Shown: positions 9,547 to 17,162 of the stretch, piece by piece | How positions within the stretch are numbered: the stretch's first letter is position 1 | Layout of the letters: every line of letters begins with the position of its first letter | IMG/VR virus record: IMGVR_UViG_3300050015_000175 | Location: 1 to 41,214 of that record | Length of the DNA stretch: 41,214 bases | Direction: 5' to 3' (one strand) | From: a virus | The notes under the pieces: model-generated | Databases searched by the model: none | The model's input: only the letters and a program-made list of their open reading frames with translations | Told to the model about the DNA's origin: nothing | Position numbers and translations under genes: made by a program

Positions 9547-11055
9547 TTATATACAATTTTTTCTTAATTCAGTTTCAATAATGAAATCCTTTGGTTTTGC
9601 AGATTTATCTTTATAATAGTAAGCTTTTTCAATTACGCTTTTGAGTAGTTTATTCTTTTCGGCAGCGTTACAAACCCAATAGTTTTGCAAAACGTATTTA
9701 ATTTGCGGTATGAGTCTGTTAGTGCGTTCGTGCTGCGTTTTTTCTTCTTCTTCGATTAATTCTAAGGCTTTGTTTAATTCGCTTGTACGCCCTCGTAAAC
9801 GGCTTTCACGCTCTTTGAATAATTCAACAGTGTAAAGCCCCTGCTCTAATAAGTCATATAGTTTTTCTTCTTGCTTTGCTATTTTTTTAAGTTCTGTTTT
9901 CATAGCATCTATTTGTACTTTTTTATTTACTTCTTGCGGCTTACTGTGTTCTTCATTTATCAAGTTATCGTATAATTCTTTAAGCTCATAAATAACTTTT
10001 TCTTCAACATAATCAAGTCGAGAAGATTTATTACAGCCAGCAGTAATGCAAAGAATATGTGCTGTTTGATATTTTCTATCTGCAAAGGCTCTGCGTGACA
10101 TAGCATGTCCGCAAACCGAACACATTAAAATTCCTGCAAGTGGATTTTCTATCTGATTGCTTTGTCTATACGGTACATGATATTTACCGGTTAAAATAGC
10201 GTTTGCTGTAATGAAAATATCTTCGCTTATTATAGCCGGATGGATACCATCTACAACTAGCCATTCGCTTTCCGGCAGATATTCTACTTTGTGAAGTTCG
10301 CCTTTTGATTTTGGGCGCAAACATTTTTTTCTATTCCAAACTATTTTCCCAATGTAAACCGAATTAGTTAATATTTTTCTAATGCTTGTACGGCAAAACT
10401 GTTCTCCCCGATGTGGCTTTACACCCATATTACTAAGCGTATAACATATTGATTGGCAACCCTCGCCTTGAATATATAAGTCAAAAATCAGTTTTACAAT
10501 TTCACTTTCTTGCGGATGGGGTTCCAATGTCGGCACTTTGTCTTTATATACTTTAAGATATCCAAAAGGTGCATTAGCTATGTAACCACCTTTTTCAATA
10601 GTTGCCCTAATGCCACGTTGTAGCCGTTTCTTAATCATTTTTAATTCTTGCCTTGCCATGAATGTTTTTAATTCGGTTTGCGTTTCGTCAATCTCGTTGT
10701 TAAGGTCATATGTCTTATCAGGCGTTATAATAGCCGTGTTGGTGTCTTTAAAGGTATTGAGTATAAAACCTTGCTCCTGCATGTTGCCACGCCCCAGACG
10801 GTCAATATCCATGCACAGGACACCGCTATATTTCTTGTCTTCAATATCTTTGAGCAATTCAACCATTAAAGGACGCGCGAAAAGACTGTCGCCACTGACA
10901 ACTTCTTCGTATACACGTTTTATGCTTATTGTATGTGCTTTTGCAAATTTGACAAGATGTGTTTTGTGCTTTTCAAGTACCGTTTGAGTATCTTCATTTT
11001 CTTCTGCTCTGCTCTTGCGAAGATACATAGCACAGTTAGCGTAAAAGTCTTTCAT
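9547..11055 (-). CDS. Large serine recombinase (phage integrase)
   Basis: This 502-residue protein has an N-terminal resolvase catalytic domain (about 1-150): MYLRKSRAEE with the nucleophile Ser15, and the VLCMDIDRLGR strand. A recombinase domain follows (about 165-290, including GYLKVYKD and the NSVYIGKIVWNRKK region), then a zinc ribbon (CSVCG near 318 and a later Cys pair) and a coiled-coil arm rich in Glu/Lys/Leu (about 370-440). Such enzymes integrate phage DNA at a specific attP/attB pair and excise it with a directionality factor. The ATG is one base downstream of the membrane-protein stop, so both are probably cotranscribed with the repressor. attP should lie close by, but no site could be defined. 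Confidence 0.95.
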   Translation of the reverse strand: MKDFYANCAMYLRKSRAEENEDTQTVLEKHKTHLVKFAKAHTISIKRVYEEVVSGDSLFARPLMVELLKDIEDKKYSGVLCMDIDRLGRGNMQEQGFILNTFKDTNTAIITPDKTYDLNNEIDETQTELKTFMARQELKMIKKRLQRGIRATIEKGGYIANAPFGYLKVYKDKVPTLEPHPQESEIVKLIFDLYIQGEGCQSICYTLSNMGVKPHRGEQFCRTSIRKILTNSVYIGKIVWNRKKCLRPKSKGELHKVEYLPESEWLVVDGIHPAIISEDIFITANAILTGKYHVPYRQSNQIENPLAGILMCSVCGHAMSRRAFADRKYQTAHILCITAGCNKSSRLDYVEEKVIYELKELYDNLINEEHSKPQEVNKKVQIDAMKTELKKIAKQEEKLYDLLEQGLYTVELFKERESRLRGRTSELNKALELIEEEEKTQHERTNRLIPQIKYVLQNYWVCNAAEKNKLLKSVIEKAYYYKDKSAKPKDFIIETELRKNCI

Positions 11056-11056
11056 A

Positions 11057-11608
11057 TTATTTATCCTTTACAGACGTATAAAGAATAACAGCTGGTAATA
11101 GCAATAATAAACACTCTACGCCCATTATAATAAGCCATTGAGGATAGTCTATTTGAAGGTCTACATTTGTTTCATATCTTCTGCTTGTACTGTTATCCAA
11201 CATTGATGTAGCCGCCCATTTATATGTTTCGGTAATATTGTAAAAACCAGTTGCTGTTCTTTCTTTTGTATTTCCGTCACGGTATTCGGCATATTTAGGC
11301 ACGTGAAAAAATGTAGTGTAAATTAGTGAAACAATAAATAACAAATAAAGCAGGATAGCTATTACCTTTTTCATATTATTTAACTTTTTAATAAATAATA
11401 TGAAAAAGGTTTTAATTTTTTTGAAATTTTTAAAGAAAATGACTACAAATAACGTTAAACAAATAATTGATATAAAAATTGCGATATATTGATATGTAAA
11501 GTCTTGAACTTGCGGAGAATAACCCTGACTTCTCATTTCAGCGTATAATTCCGAGGCTGTCGGTCTACTTGATTGAGTTTGTGCGATAATGTTCTGCATT
11601 GTCGACAC
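11057..11608 (-). CDS. Lysogeny-region membrane protein sharing the RPTASELYA motif with the virion ejection protein
   Basis: This 183-residue protein has an RBS GAAGGAAG ahead of its ATG. Residues 15-23 read RPTASELYA, identical to residues 3-11 of the 1359-residue ejection protein and nearly identical to its residues 29-37. The rest is a membrane protein: spans at about 41-60, 80-99 and 157-178, a strongly basic region between the first two, and a polar outside loop of about 55 residues before the last. Residues 78-183 start MKKVIAILLY and look like a self-contained two-span protein, so the N-terminal motif segment may have been added by fusion. It lies between repressor and integrase on the lysogenic strand, the usual place for superinfection-exclusion or conversion genes. 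Function is inferred. Confidence 0.7.
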   Translation of the reverse strand: MSTMQNIIAQTQSSRPTASELYAEMRSQGYSPQVQDFTYQYIAIFISIICLTLFVVIFFKNFKKIKTFFILFIKKLNNMKKVIAILLYLLFIVSLIYTTFFHVPKYAEYRDGNTKERTATGFYNITETYKWAATSMLDNSTSRRYETNVDLQIDYPQWLIIMGVECLLLLLPAVILYTSVKDK

Positions 11609-11691
11609 TTCCTTCTATATTTTACCCTTTCAGGGGTATACTTACTATTCATCGTATCCTTAAAATAATACTAAATTCGACATTATTTTCC

Positions 11692-11719
11692 TTGACAAAT
11701 TTATCTATAAAGTTATAAT
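11692..11719 (+). promoter_or_regulatory. Consensus rightward promoter inside the lysogeny operon
   Basis: TTGACA (11692-11697), 16-bp spacer, TATAAT (11714-11719): both boxes are exact consensus. It points toward the 3' end of the repressor gene, against the lysogeny operon. Its transcript would carry a 45-codon ORF and could run antisense to the repressor mRNA. Confidence 0.75.
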
Positions 11720-11767
11720 TAAAATTACTGAATGGGAACATTGTTTTTTAGAAAGAAGTGAATAAAA

Positions 11768-11905
11768 ATGGCAATGTTGCGCCTAAAACATGTTACATAT
11801 CGAGCATTCCCAGAGCCACTGTCAAAATTGAAGTTTATTGAAACAAAGCACTCTGTATTAATAAACGTTAATTTTCGGCCTTATCCTCTTCAATCAACTT
11901 CTTAA
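11768..11905 (+). CDS. Possible 45-residue ORF overlapping the repressor 3' end
   Basis: An ATG lies about 40 bases after the predicted start of the 11692-11719 promoter transcript, with a poor RBS (AAGAAG). The basic peptide product overlaps the last 38 bases of the repressor gene on the opposite strand. AACATTG upstream of the ATG and CAATGTT just inside the ORF could pair and hide the start region. It may be a peptide gene or just part of an antisense RNA; I recognise no family. Confidence 0.3.
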   Translation: MAMLRLKHVTYRAFPEPLSKLKFIETKHSVLINVNFRPYPLQSTS

Positions 11906-12206
11906 TAATTTCAATTTGTTCGGCAGTAAACCCCTTAAAATCCTTGCTGACAGTGGCAATAACCGTTTCGGATAAACCCGGGACGGTTATTTTTTTGTCC
12001 GTTTCGGGGTTGAAACCGAGAATGTAATCTGTTGTTACGCTGAAATATTCAGCGTACTTGCGTAGCAGCTCATAATCAAGTTGCAATGTTTCATTTTCAT
12101 ATTTACCGATAGACGACTGGGATTTATCAAATATTGCTGCTAATTCGCTCTGGGACAAGTCCTTATCTTCCCTTAATTGTCTTAATCTTCTGCCTAACTC
12201 TTTCAT
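11868..12206 (-). CDS. CI-like XRE-family repressor
   Basis: This 112-residue protein (start ATG at 12206 chosen, with GGTGAT seven bases upstream; a GTG at 12215 is also in frame) has an HTH_3 domain at residues about 6-60: LSQSELAAIFDKSQSSIGKYENE and YILGF. The short C-terminal part ends in an acidic/basic helix and has no LexA-type peptidase domain, so induction would need an antirepressor or another route than RecA-stimulated self-cleavage. It is transcribed leftward, divergent from a Cro-like gene, so it is the likely lysogeny repressor binding the 12207-12341 intergenic region. Confidence 0.85.
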   Translation of the reverse strand: MKELGRRLRQLREDKDLSQSELAAIFDKSQSSIGKYENETLQLDYELLRKYAEYFSVTTDYILGFNPETDKKITVPGLSETVIATVSKDFKGFTAEQIEIIKKLIEEDKAEN

Positions 12207-12341
12207 CTTAATCACCTTTTAAATATTATTATTCCAATTTAGACTAATTACGCTAATAACTATTGACATATCGAATAAATAGTATAGAATATAATATATA
12301 GTCCAATACATATTAAATATTCTAAATAAGGGGGTGACGGG
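12207..12341. promoter_or_regulatory. Divergent immunity control region between repressor and Cro
   Basis: The very AT-rich 135 bp contain a rightward promoter TTGACA (12263-12268), 16-bp spacer, TAGAAT (12285-12290) driving the early operon. Inverted ACTATT/AATAGT arms flank its -35 box and spacer, a plausible operator. A leftward -10-like AATAAT lies close to the repressor RBS. Exact operators cannot be fixed from one sequence. Confidence 0.65.
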
Positions 12342-12533
12342 TTGTACAAGAACAAAATCCGTGAAATCAGAAACAGTAAGAGCTTAACTCAAATGCAACT
12401 TTCCGAAAAGCTCAATATCACGCAGTCGGAACTTTCGAAGATTGAAAGAAAAAGTGAACCACCAATTGACATAGTTTTTAACCTGGCAAAACTTCTAAAT
12501 ATGCCAGTAACTTCTATTTATTCCGAAACATAA
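12342..12533 (+). CDS. Cro-like XRE regulator
   Basis: This 63-residue protein starts with TTG behind AAGGGGGTGA. Almost all of it is one helix-turn-helix domain: LTQMQLSEKLNITQSELSKIE, then a helix leading to MPVTSIY. It is the first gene of the rightward early operon and divergent from the CI-like repressor, the classic Cro position. It would repress the repressor promoter and favour lytic growth. Confidence 0.82.
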   Translation: MYKNKIREIRNSKSLTQMQLSEKLNITQSELSKIERKSEPPIDIVFNLAKLLNMPVTSIYSET

Positions 12534-12609
12534 TAAATACATAGTATAAAATGGAATATTAAAAGTCAATGGAAATAAATTAAAAATTGCATATTTTGTA
12601 TACATTCAG

Positions 12610-12638
12610 AAACTTTTCAATAAATAATGAAAGTTTTT
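12610..12638 (+). terminator. Possible attenuator/terminator after cro
   Basis: An imperfect AT-rich hairpin (AAACTTTtCA paired with TGAAAGTTT) is followed by TTTTG. It lies between cro and the HNH gene and between two copies of TTTGTATAC (12595-12603, 12645-12653). Weak; it could be an antitermination or operator zone. Confidence 0.35.
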
Positions 12639-12659
12639 GTGTAATTTGTATACCCAAAA

Positions 12660-13526
12660 ATGAAATGTGAGGAAAGAAGAAAGAAGTTGAAAGCAATGGA
12701 ATACAAAATTATTTTAGATGGGAAGATTAAGGTAAATGAGCAAGGAAATGTTTTAAGATTACATAAAGGCAATTGGGAGGTTGCGAGCATATTTAACACA
12801 AGTAGAAATTCAAAATATAAAGCATTTACTTATATGAAAGACGGAAAGCAAAAACATGAATATGTACATAGAGCAATAGCGATAGCCTTTATATCCAATC
12901 CGAATAATTATCCTCAAATTAACCATATCGACGGAAATTCTCAAAACAATAATATTTGTAATCTTGAATGGTGCACAGCCAGCCAAAATGTTCAGCACGC
13001 ATACAAAACAGGATTAATTAATGTTTTTATAAATGCCGAACCCTGCATTTCATGTGGAGAACCGACTAGAGCAAAAGATAAGATTTGCCCAGCGTGCAAA
13101 TCGGTTTTGGATTTGGAGGCCAGCAAAGATAATACCTTTGCGAGAAGGCGAGATGAAGTTTGCTCAATTGATTTAGGTATACTCACTGAAGTACAACGCC
13201 AATATATCATAAAGCGTACGAATGGGATGTCTATTGGGGGAATTGCGAAATATTACGAAGTATCAAGGCAATGTGTGCAGGAAGCAATACAACGCTCAAT
13301 CGAAAAATCTGTCAACCCCAATAAATTCAAAAAATCTGATATTGACCGTCTACAACAATTACAAAGATGGATTATTAGGAAGAGGGCGAAGGTAGATATA
13401 TTAAAAAGCGAGTTGGTTGTACTTACACAAGAAATTGAGTGTCTTGAAAAAGAAATCGACTCTAACCCTAATTTTAACGCCAGATATGCAAGCGATAAAA
13501 TCTCACAGTTTACGCAGGTGATGTAA
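12660..13526 (+). CDS. HNH endonuclease with C-terminal zinc ribbon and HTH
   Basis: In this 288-residue protein, residues about 12-120 form an HNH homing-endonuclease domain of the NUMOD4/HNH type: VHRAIAIAFI, INHIDGN with the catalytic His, and NLEWCTASQN. A Cys2-Cys2 ribbon (CISCGE, CPAC) follows near residues 128-145, then a helix-turn-helix (about 190-215, MSIGGIAKYYEVSRQCVQEAI) and a C-terminal coiled coil. It could be a free-standing homing nuclease or a phage regulator that gained a nuclease. No RBS precedes the ATG used here; ATG 12696 is an alternative that keeps the nuclease domain. Confidence 0.75.
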   Translation: MKCEERRKKLKAMEYKIILDGKIKVNEQGNVLRLHKGNWEVASIFNTSRNSKYKAFTYMKDGKQKHEYVHRAIAIAFISNPNNYPQINHIDGNSQNNNICNLEWCTASQNVQHAYKTGLINVFINAEPCISCGEPTRAKDKICPACKSVLDLEASKDNTFARRRDEVCSIDLGILTEVQRQYIIKRTNGMSIGGIAKYYEVSRQCVQEAIQRSIEKSVNPNKFKKSDIDRLQQLQRWIIRKRAKVDILKSELVVLTQEIECLEKEIDSNPNFNARYASDKISQFTQVM

Positions 13527-13575
13527 TAGCAACAAGTACAACCCTATCTGCATAAACATTAATGAGGTGATTGTA

Positions 13576-13782
13576 ATGGAAGAAATTTACCCAATACCGG
13601 CAGCGATAAATGCAAAATTAAAGCATCCTTTTAGACCATTGAGCGAATATGACATAGTTAAAAGATACCCAGACGGAGGAATGTTCTTAGGCAAGTTTAC
13701 CGAAAACAGGCTCACTAAAAAAGATGTTGCTTATATGGTTGAAATAAACAGGCAAGCAGCTTTAAAGCAACTAGCACCGTAA
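13576..13782 (+). CDS. Small early protein, unknown function
   Basis: This 68-residue protein starts at the ATG at 13576, preceded by GAGGTGATT; an upstream in-frame GTG at 13567 overlaps the RBS and is less likely. The second half (LTKKDVAYMVEINRQAALKQLAP) is helical. No family recognised. Confidence 0.6.
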   Translation: MEEIYPIPAAINAKLKHPFRPLSEYDIVKRYPDGGMFLGKFTENRLTKKDVAYMVEINRQAALKQLAP

Positions 13783-13824
13783 AGGTGCTGATAAAAATAG
13801 GACAAGTTGAAAGGAATGATAAAA

Positions 13825-13983
13825 ATGTCTAAAAAATCAGTTGCTGATATTTTATCAGAATATGCAGAAGAACTTAGCATTAAAGAAGTTGAGATACCAG
13901 AAATTGAAATAAATTGGTATGAAGCCATGTCAGAAGAGGAAAGGCAAAAGTACGATTCCGATTCTAACTACGGTTGCTGGTAA
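13825..13983 (+). CDS. Small acidic early protein, unknown function
   Basis: This 52-residue, strongly acidic protein (SKKSVADILSEYAEEL, then EIPEIEINWYEAMSEEE) has an RBS AAAGGAATG upstream and ends 16 bases before the next start. Small acidic early phage proteins are often host-takeover or anti-defence factors, but nothing specific is recognised. Confidence 0.55.
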   Translation: MSKKSVADILSEYAEELSIKEVEIPEIEINWYEAMSEEERQKYDSDSNYGCW

Positions 13984-13999
13984 GGAGGGACAAGCCAAA

Positions 14000-14173
14000 A
14001 TGACAAAGGTTGAAGGGTTCCGGCTGCATCTCAAAACCGAAGATTTTCAAATATTTTACAATTACGACACAAAGCAATATATGACGGTTTGTGGTGGTAA
14101 AAGTGAGATAGTCGATAGCTTTTTGAGTGCTTTTAGAAAAGGGCAGGAAATGAGGGGGGAGCATCGTGGATAA
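14000..14173 (+). CDS. Small early protein, unknown function
   Basis: This 57-residue protein has its start set by AAGGAGGG about 14 bases upstream; the frame extends upstream without an RBS and overlaps the previous gene. Beta/alpha composition; the stop overlaps the next gene's GTG. Not recognised. Confidence 0.6.
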   Translation: MTKVEGFRLHLKTEDFQIFYNYDTKQYMTVCGGKSEIVDSFLSAFRKGQEMRGEHRG

Positions 14174-14330
14174 AGCAACATTCGCAGGAATCATACTCTT
14201 AGGGGTGGCTATGGTGTGGATGGTGGCGTTAATAGTCATAGACCGGATACTTACCCCTAAAAAGAAAAAGACCGCCAAAACGCTTACTACAACGCTTGAC
14301 GGCAAAAGAAAAATCACAAGAAAATTATAA
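14166..14330 (+). CDS. Small single-span membrane protein
   Basis: This 54-residue protein starts at a GTG behind AGGGGGGAG and overlaps the upstream gene by eight bases. One membrane span (residues about 6-28) is followed by a very basic cytoplasmic tail (PKKKKTAK...KRKITRKL). Typical of small phage early membrane proteins; function unknown. Confidence 0.6.
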   Translation: MDKATFAGIILLGVAMVWMVALIVIDRILTPKKKKTAKTLTTTLDGKRKITRKL

Positions 14331-14352
14331 AACTATTTAAGGAGAAAGTCAA

Positions 14353-14529
14353 ATGTTTAATAACTTTTTCTTTGACCTTGCACAAGCACAATATGAAAGA
14401 GAAGAAGCAGAAAAGGATATTGGATTAGGTCATTGCTTTGTTTGTGGCTGGCCTGTTAGGGAAGATTCAGAGTACGAATATAAGGGCGAAAATATTAAAC
14501 ACACAAATTGTAAGGAGGAAAAATTATGA
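14353..14529 (+). CDS. Small zinc-finger-like protein
   Basis: This 58-residue protein follows AAGGAGAAAG. Residues 28-31 are CFVC, with a later Cys53 and His50 that could complete a zinc site. The stop overlaps the next start (ATGA), so the two are coupled. Unknown function. Confidence 0.6.
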   Translation: MFNNFFFDLAQAQYEREEAEKDIGLGHCFVCGWPVREDSEYEYKGENIKHTNCKEEKL

Positions 14530-15290
14530 ATAGTAAAGATGTGAAAATAGGCGATAAGGTTGTCCCACATGATAAAACACCGCAAGGATTTTGTGGAGAT
14601 GCAACACACGGAAATGATTGGAAAGGTTTTTGCAATGGCAACAATCAACATAAAGAGCGTTTTAATTTTTTTAAAGAAAACGGATTTTTATATGTTTCAA
14701 ATATTTATCACGGTAGTAATATTGTTTGCCTTTCGTATGACGGAAAAACTGCGGGTTCTACCTTTAGAGCTTCCGACTTCAACCCCTACGTTGAAACCCC
14801 CCAAGACAACTCAATCAAAAAGCACGTCATCATGGGCAACCGCACAATCGTTTATCTCGCAGGACTTCGCAAGGGTATTGCAACGTGTTCGCCAGCAGAT
14901 ACATTTTTACCCGTGAAAGGGCTTGCAATAGCCTACGCAAGGGCTTTAGGGCAAAAAGTAGAAGATATCAAGATTGAGATTAACCCTTGTGCGAGTGCTT
15001 GCAAGGTGGTTGAGGACAAGCCTACTTTTGAGGTTGGGGATAGGGTTAAATTCCGTGAAGATTTAAATGAGGGTTGGCAGTATGACGGTATGACTTTTAC
15101 TTATTCAATGAAAACAAATTTGCCTAAAACGTTTGCTTTGCCAGAGATTGACGAAGTGAATAATTGCCACATTAATGGTTGGCATTTTTCTTTAGCAATG
15201 CTTGAAAAAATCCCGCAACCCGCAAAGCATGAAATTTTTGTTGATGGTGTGAAGTATGTGAGGTGCGAAAATGGAAACCAAACTTTTTGA
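14526..15290 (+). CDS. Conserved-looking early protein with a KOW/SH3-like segment
   Basis: This 254-residue protein starts within the ATGA overlap and has AAGGAGG upstream. Two similar phrases, VKIGDKVVP at residue 6 and FEVGDRVKF near 173, suggest small beta-barrel (SH3-like) modules, with a Cys-rich stretch around residue 155 (NPCASACKV). Residues 95-150 are denser and mixed alpha/beta. The 3' end overlaps the next gene by 20 bases. I do not recognise the family. Confidence 0.65.
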   Translation: MNSKDVKIGDKVVPHDKTPQGFCGDATHGNDWKGFCNGNNQHKERFNFFKENGFLYVSNIYHGSNIVCLSYDGKTAGSTFRASDFNPYVETPQDNSIKKHVIMGNRTIVYLAGLRKGIATCSPADTFLPVKGLAIAYARALGQKVEDIKIEINPCASACKVVEDKPTFEVGDRVKFREDLNEGWQYDGMTFTYSMKTNLPKTFALPEIDEVNNCHINGWHFSLAMLEKIPQPAKHEIFVDGVKYVRCENGNQTF

Positions 15291-15618
15291 GGTAAGAGCA
15301 GTTGCTACATGTATGCCAATTATGGCAGTAAAACTTGACGCAGTGAATGAGGCGGAAGCATGGCTTTTAGGCATGTCGGGTTATGGATTTAACCCGATGA
15401 AATGGAAAGATTATATTTTCGTGTTCCCCATAGAACGTGAGGGGAAAGCAGTTACAGACCCATATAAGCAAGATTGTAGCGAGCTGCATACTGCACATCA
15501 GTACATTAACGAGCACTTTGATGAATTGGAACACGGAGCGGTAATTGATACTGATTTTATTTTGGGAAGAACTGAAAGTCCTGTGGAATCAGACCGTTTT
15601 TACAAATGGGGTGGGTGA
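15271..15618 (+). CDS. Early protein, unknown function
   Basis: This 115-residue protein overlaps the previous gene by 20 bases with GAGG just upstream of its ATG. Mixed alpha/beta composition with an acidic second half (YINEHFDELEHG). The stop is followed immediately by the next start. Not recognised. Confidence 0.6.
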   Translation: METKLFEVRAVATCMPIMAVKLDAVNEAEAWLLGMSGYGFNPMKWKDYIFVFPIEREGKAVTDPYKQDCSELHTAHQYINEHFDELEHGAVIDTDFILGRTESPVESDRFYKWGG

Positions 15619-15619
15619 T

Positions 15620-15805
15620 ATGGACAACGGGTTTTGCTTTGGCGATAAAGTAAAAATAATCAATCCGATATTACAAGGAATGCCCGAAGTTGACGGTTAC
15701 ACAGAAGTAGCGGAGGTTGTCGGTTTTGAATATGGGCATGTCAAGGTAAGGTGCGGCAGCAGAATACTTATTTGTTACCCAGAAGATTTGAAGAGGGTGG
15801 AATAG
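15620..15805 (+). CDS. Small SH3-like early protein
   Basis: This 61-residue protein starts with FCFGDKVKII and continues VAEVVGFEYGHVKVR, a pattern of short strands and turns typical of a small beta-barrel. The start at 15620 is chosen because GGTGGGTGAT precedes it. Its stop overlaps the next GTG (TAGTG). Confidence 0.6.
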   Translation: MDNGFCFGDKVKIINPILQGMPEVDGYTEVAEVVGFEYGHVKVRCGSRILICYPEDLKRVE

Positions 15806-15969
15806 TGACAGTTTATGAATTAATCGGTGAATTAACATCATACAGTCCAGATTGTATTGTAAATGTAAATGTTATAACCGAACACGAAAATTATGAAAGC
15901 CTTGAAATTGAACATTTAACACAACCTTATTATGAACACAAATATGTGTATATAAGGGCGGTGGATTGA
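15805..15969 (+). CDS. Small early protein, unknown function
   Basis: This 54-residue protein starts at a GTG overlapping the upstream stop, with GAGGGTGG upstream. It is Tyr/Asn/Glu-rich (VTVYELIGEL, HKYVYIRAVD) and resembles the short VYELIxEL proteins seen in many Gram-positive phages. Function unknown. Confidence 0.6.
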   Translation: MTVYELIGELTSYSPDCIVNVNVITEHENYESLEIEHLTQPYYEHKYVYIRAVD

Positions 15970-16199
15970 TGGCCTTTGACAAAGGGGTTGACTACTACAC
16001 CAAAGCTACAGCCGTTATAGTAGTCAATTTTCCGGAAAATAAAACCATATGTCAATATTGCCCTTATGCTAAAAACGAAGATAGCCTAAAACGGTACAGG
16101 TGCATTATCACGGGTGAAATGCTTGTTTATCCATTCACAGGGCGAGGAAATGAGTGTCCACTTATTGTAGAGGAAATAGCGGTCACAGATTTAATTTAA
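15969..16199 (+). CDS. Small Cys-rich early protein
   Basis: This 76-residue protein has its ATG overlapping the previous stop (TGATG). CQYCPYA near residue 29 with later single Cys residues (YRCIITGE and NECPLI) gives a probable four-Cys zinc or metal site. A common layout in Gram-positive phage early operons, function unknown. Confidence 0.6.
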   Translation: MAFDKGVDYYTKATAVIVVNFPENKTICQYCPYAKNEDSLKRYRCIITGEMLVYPFTGRGNECPLIVEEIAVTDLI

Positions 16200-16209
16200 G
16201 GAGTATTAA

Positions 16210-16875
16210 ATGAATAATCTTGAAATTTATAACAAAGTGAGAGCCGTTCCTGCTGATGCAAAAAAACCTATTGCGGCAGGACGGTTAAAAGGTAAAACAG
16301 ACATAAACCCCATGTGGCGTATAAAAATACTTACGGAACAGTTTGGGGTTTGCGGAACAGGTTGGAAATATGTTGTTGATAAACTTTGGACTGAAAACGG
16401 TGGTAAAAGTGAAATAGCGGCGTTTGCTTTGATAAGTCTTTATGTTAAAAACGGAGAAAATTGGAGTGATGCTATACCAGGAATTGGCGGTAGTTCTTTT
16501 GTGGCAGAGGAAAGTAGAGGGTTATATACAAGTGACGAGTGTTACAAAATGGCTTTAACAGATGCCATTTCCGTTGCGTGTAAAGCTTTGGGAGTTGGTG
16601 CAGATGTTTACTGGGAAAGTGATAAAAGCAAATACGATAGAGTTCCTGCTGCAATTCCAGTAAAATCACCTATAATCCCTACAACACCACCAGAGCCGCC
16701 TAAAGTCTACGAGTGTTTCTCATGCAAAAAGCCTTTTAGAGATTTTAAACACAACGGCAAAAGCTACACAGCAGGGCAAGCTTTTCACATGAGCGAAACA
16801 AAATACGGCGGTAAAGCTTACTGCTTTGAATGTGGTAAAACAGTGCCGTTACCACTAAAAGAGATTGTGAACTGA
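16210..16875 (+). CDS. Rad52/22-type single-strand annealing protein (Sak-like)
   Basis: This 221-residue protein follows AAGGAG. Residues about 1-145 match the Rad52/Sak annealing fold: VRAVPADAKKPIAAGRLKGK, INPMWRIKILTEQFG, and YTSDECYKMALTDAISVACK followed by LGVGADVYW. The C-terminal extension has a zinc ribbon (CFSCKKPF near residue 161, CFEC near 208). It anneals complementary single strands in phage recombination and replication. I see no exonuclease or SSB gene next to it, so it may use host partners or one of the unassigned neighbours. Confidence 0.88.
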   Translation: MNNLEIYNKVRAVPADAKKPIAAGRLKGKTDINPMWRIKILTEQFGVCGTGWKYVVDKLWTENGGKSEIAAFALISLYVKNGENWSDAIPGIGGSSFVAEESRGLYTSDECYKMALTDAISVACKALGVGADVYWESDKSKYDRVPAAIPVKSPIIPTTPPEPPKVYECFSCKKPFRDFKHNGKSYTAGQAFHMSETKYGGKAYCFECGKTVPLPLKEIVN

Positions 16876-16938
16876 TTAATACCGTTTTGATACTATCAGC
16901 ATATATGGGCAGTGGAAAGCTGCCCGAAAGGAGAAATA

Positions 16939-17121
16939 ATGAACAAGGAGCAGAACGAGTTTTGCGAATGGCAACAAGAGGACGAGGATAGTTCAGATTA
17001 TTCATCCTCATGCGGAAGTGAATTTGTGTTTAATGAGGGTGACCCTAATAGTAATAGTTTTATTTATTGTCCGAATTGTGGCAAACCAATAAAAGAAATT
17101 CAATGGCAGTTAGATGAATAA
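16939..17121 (+). CDS. Small zinc-ribbon protein
   Basis: This 60-residue protein starts at 16939 behind AAAGGAG. Acidic first half; FIYCPNCGKPIKE near the C-terminus is half of a zinc ribbon, with earlier Cys residues (C9, C25) possibly completing it. Unknown function. Confidence 0.6.
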   Translation: MNKEQNEFCEWQQEDEDSSDYSSSCGSEFVFNEGDPNSNSFIYCPNCGKPIKEIQWQLDE

Positions 17122-17162
17122 ATAATACAATACGTATAATTTAGGTGGATGGAGGCGATTAG

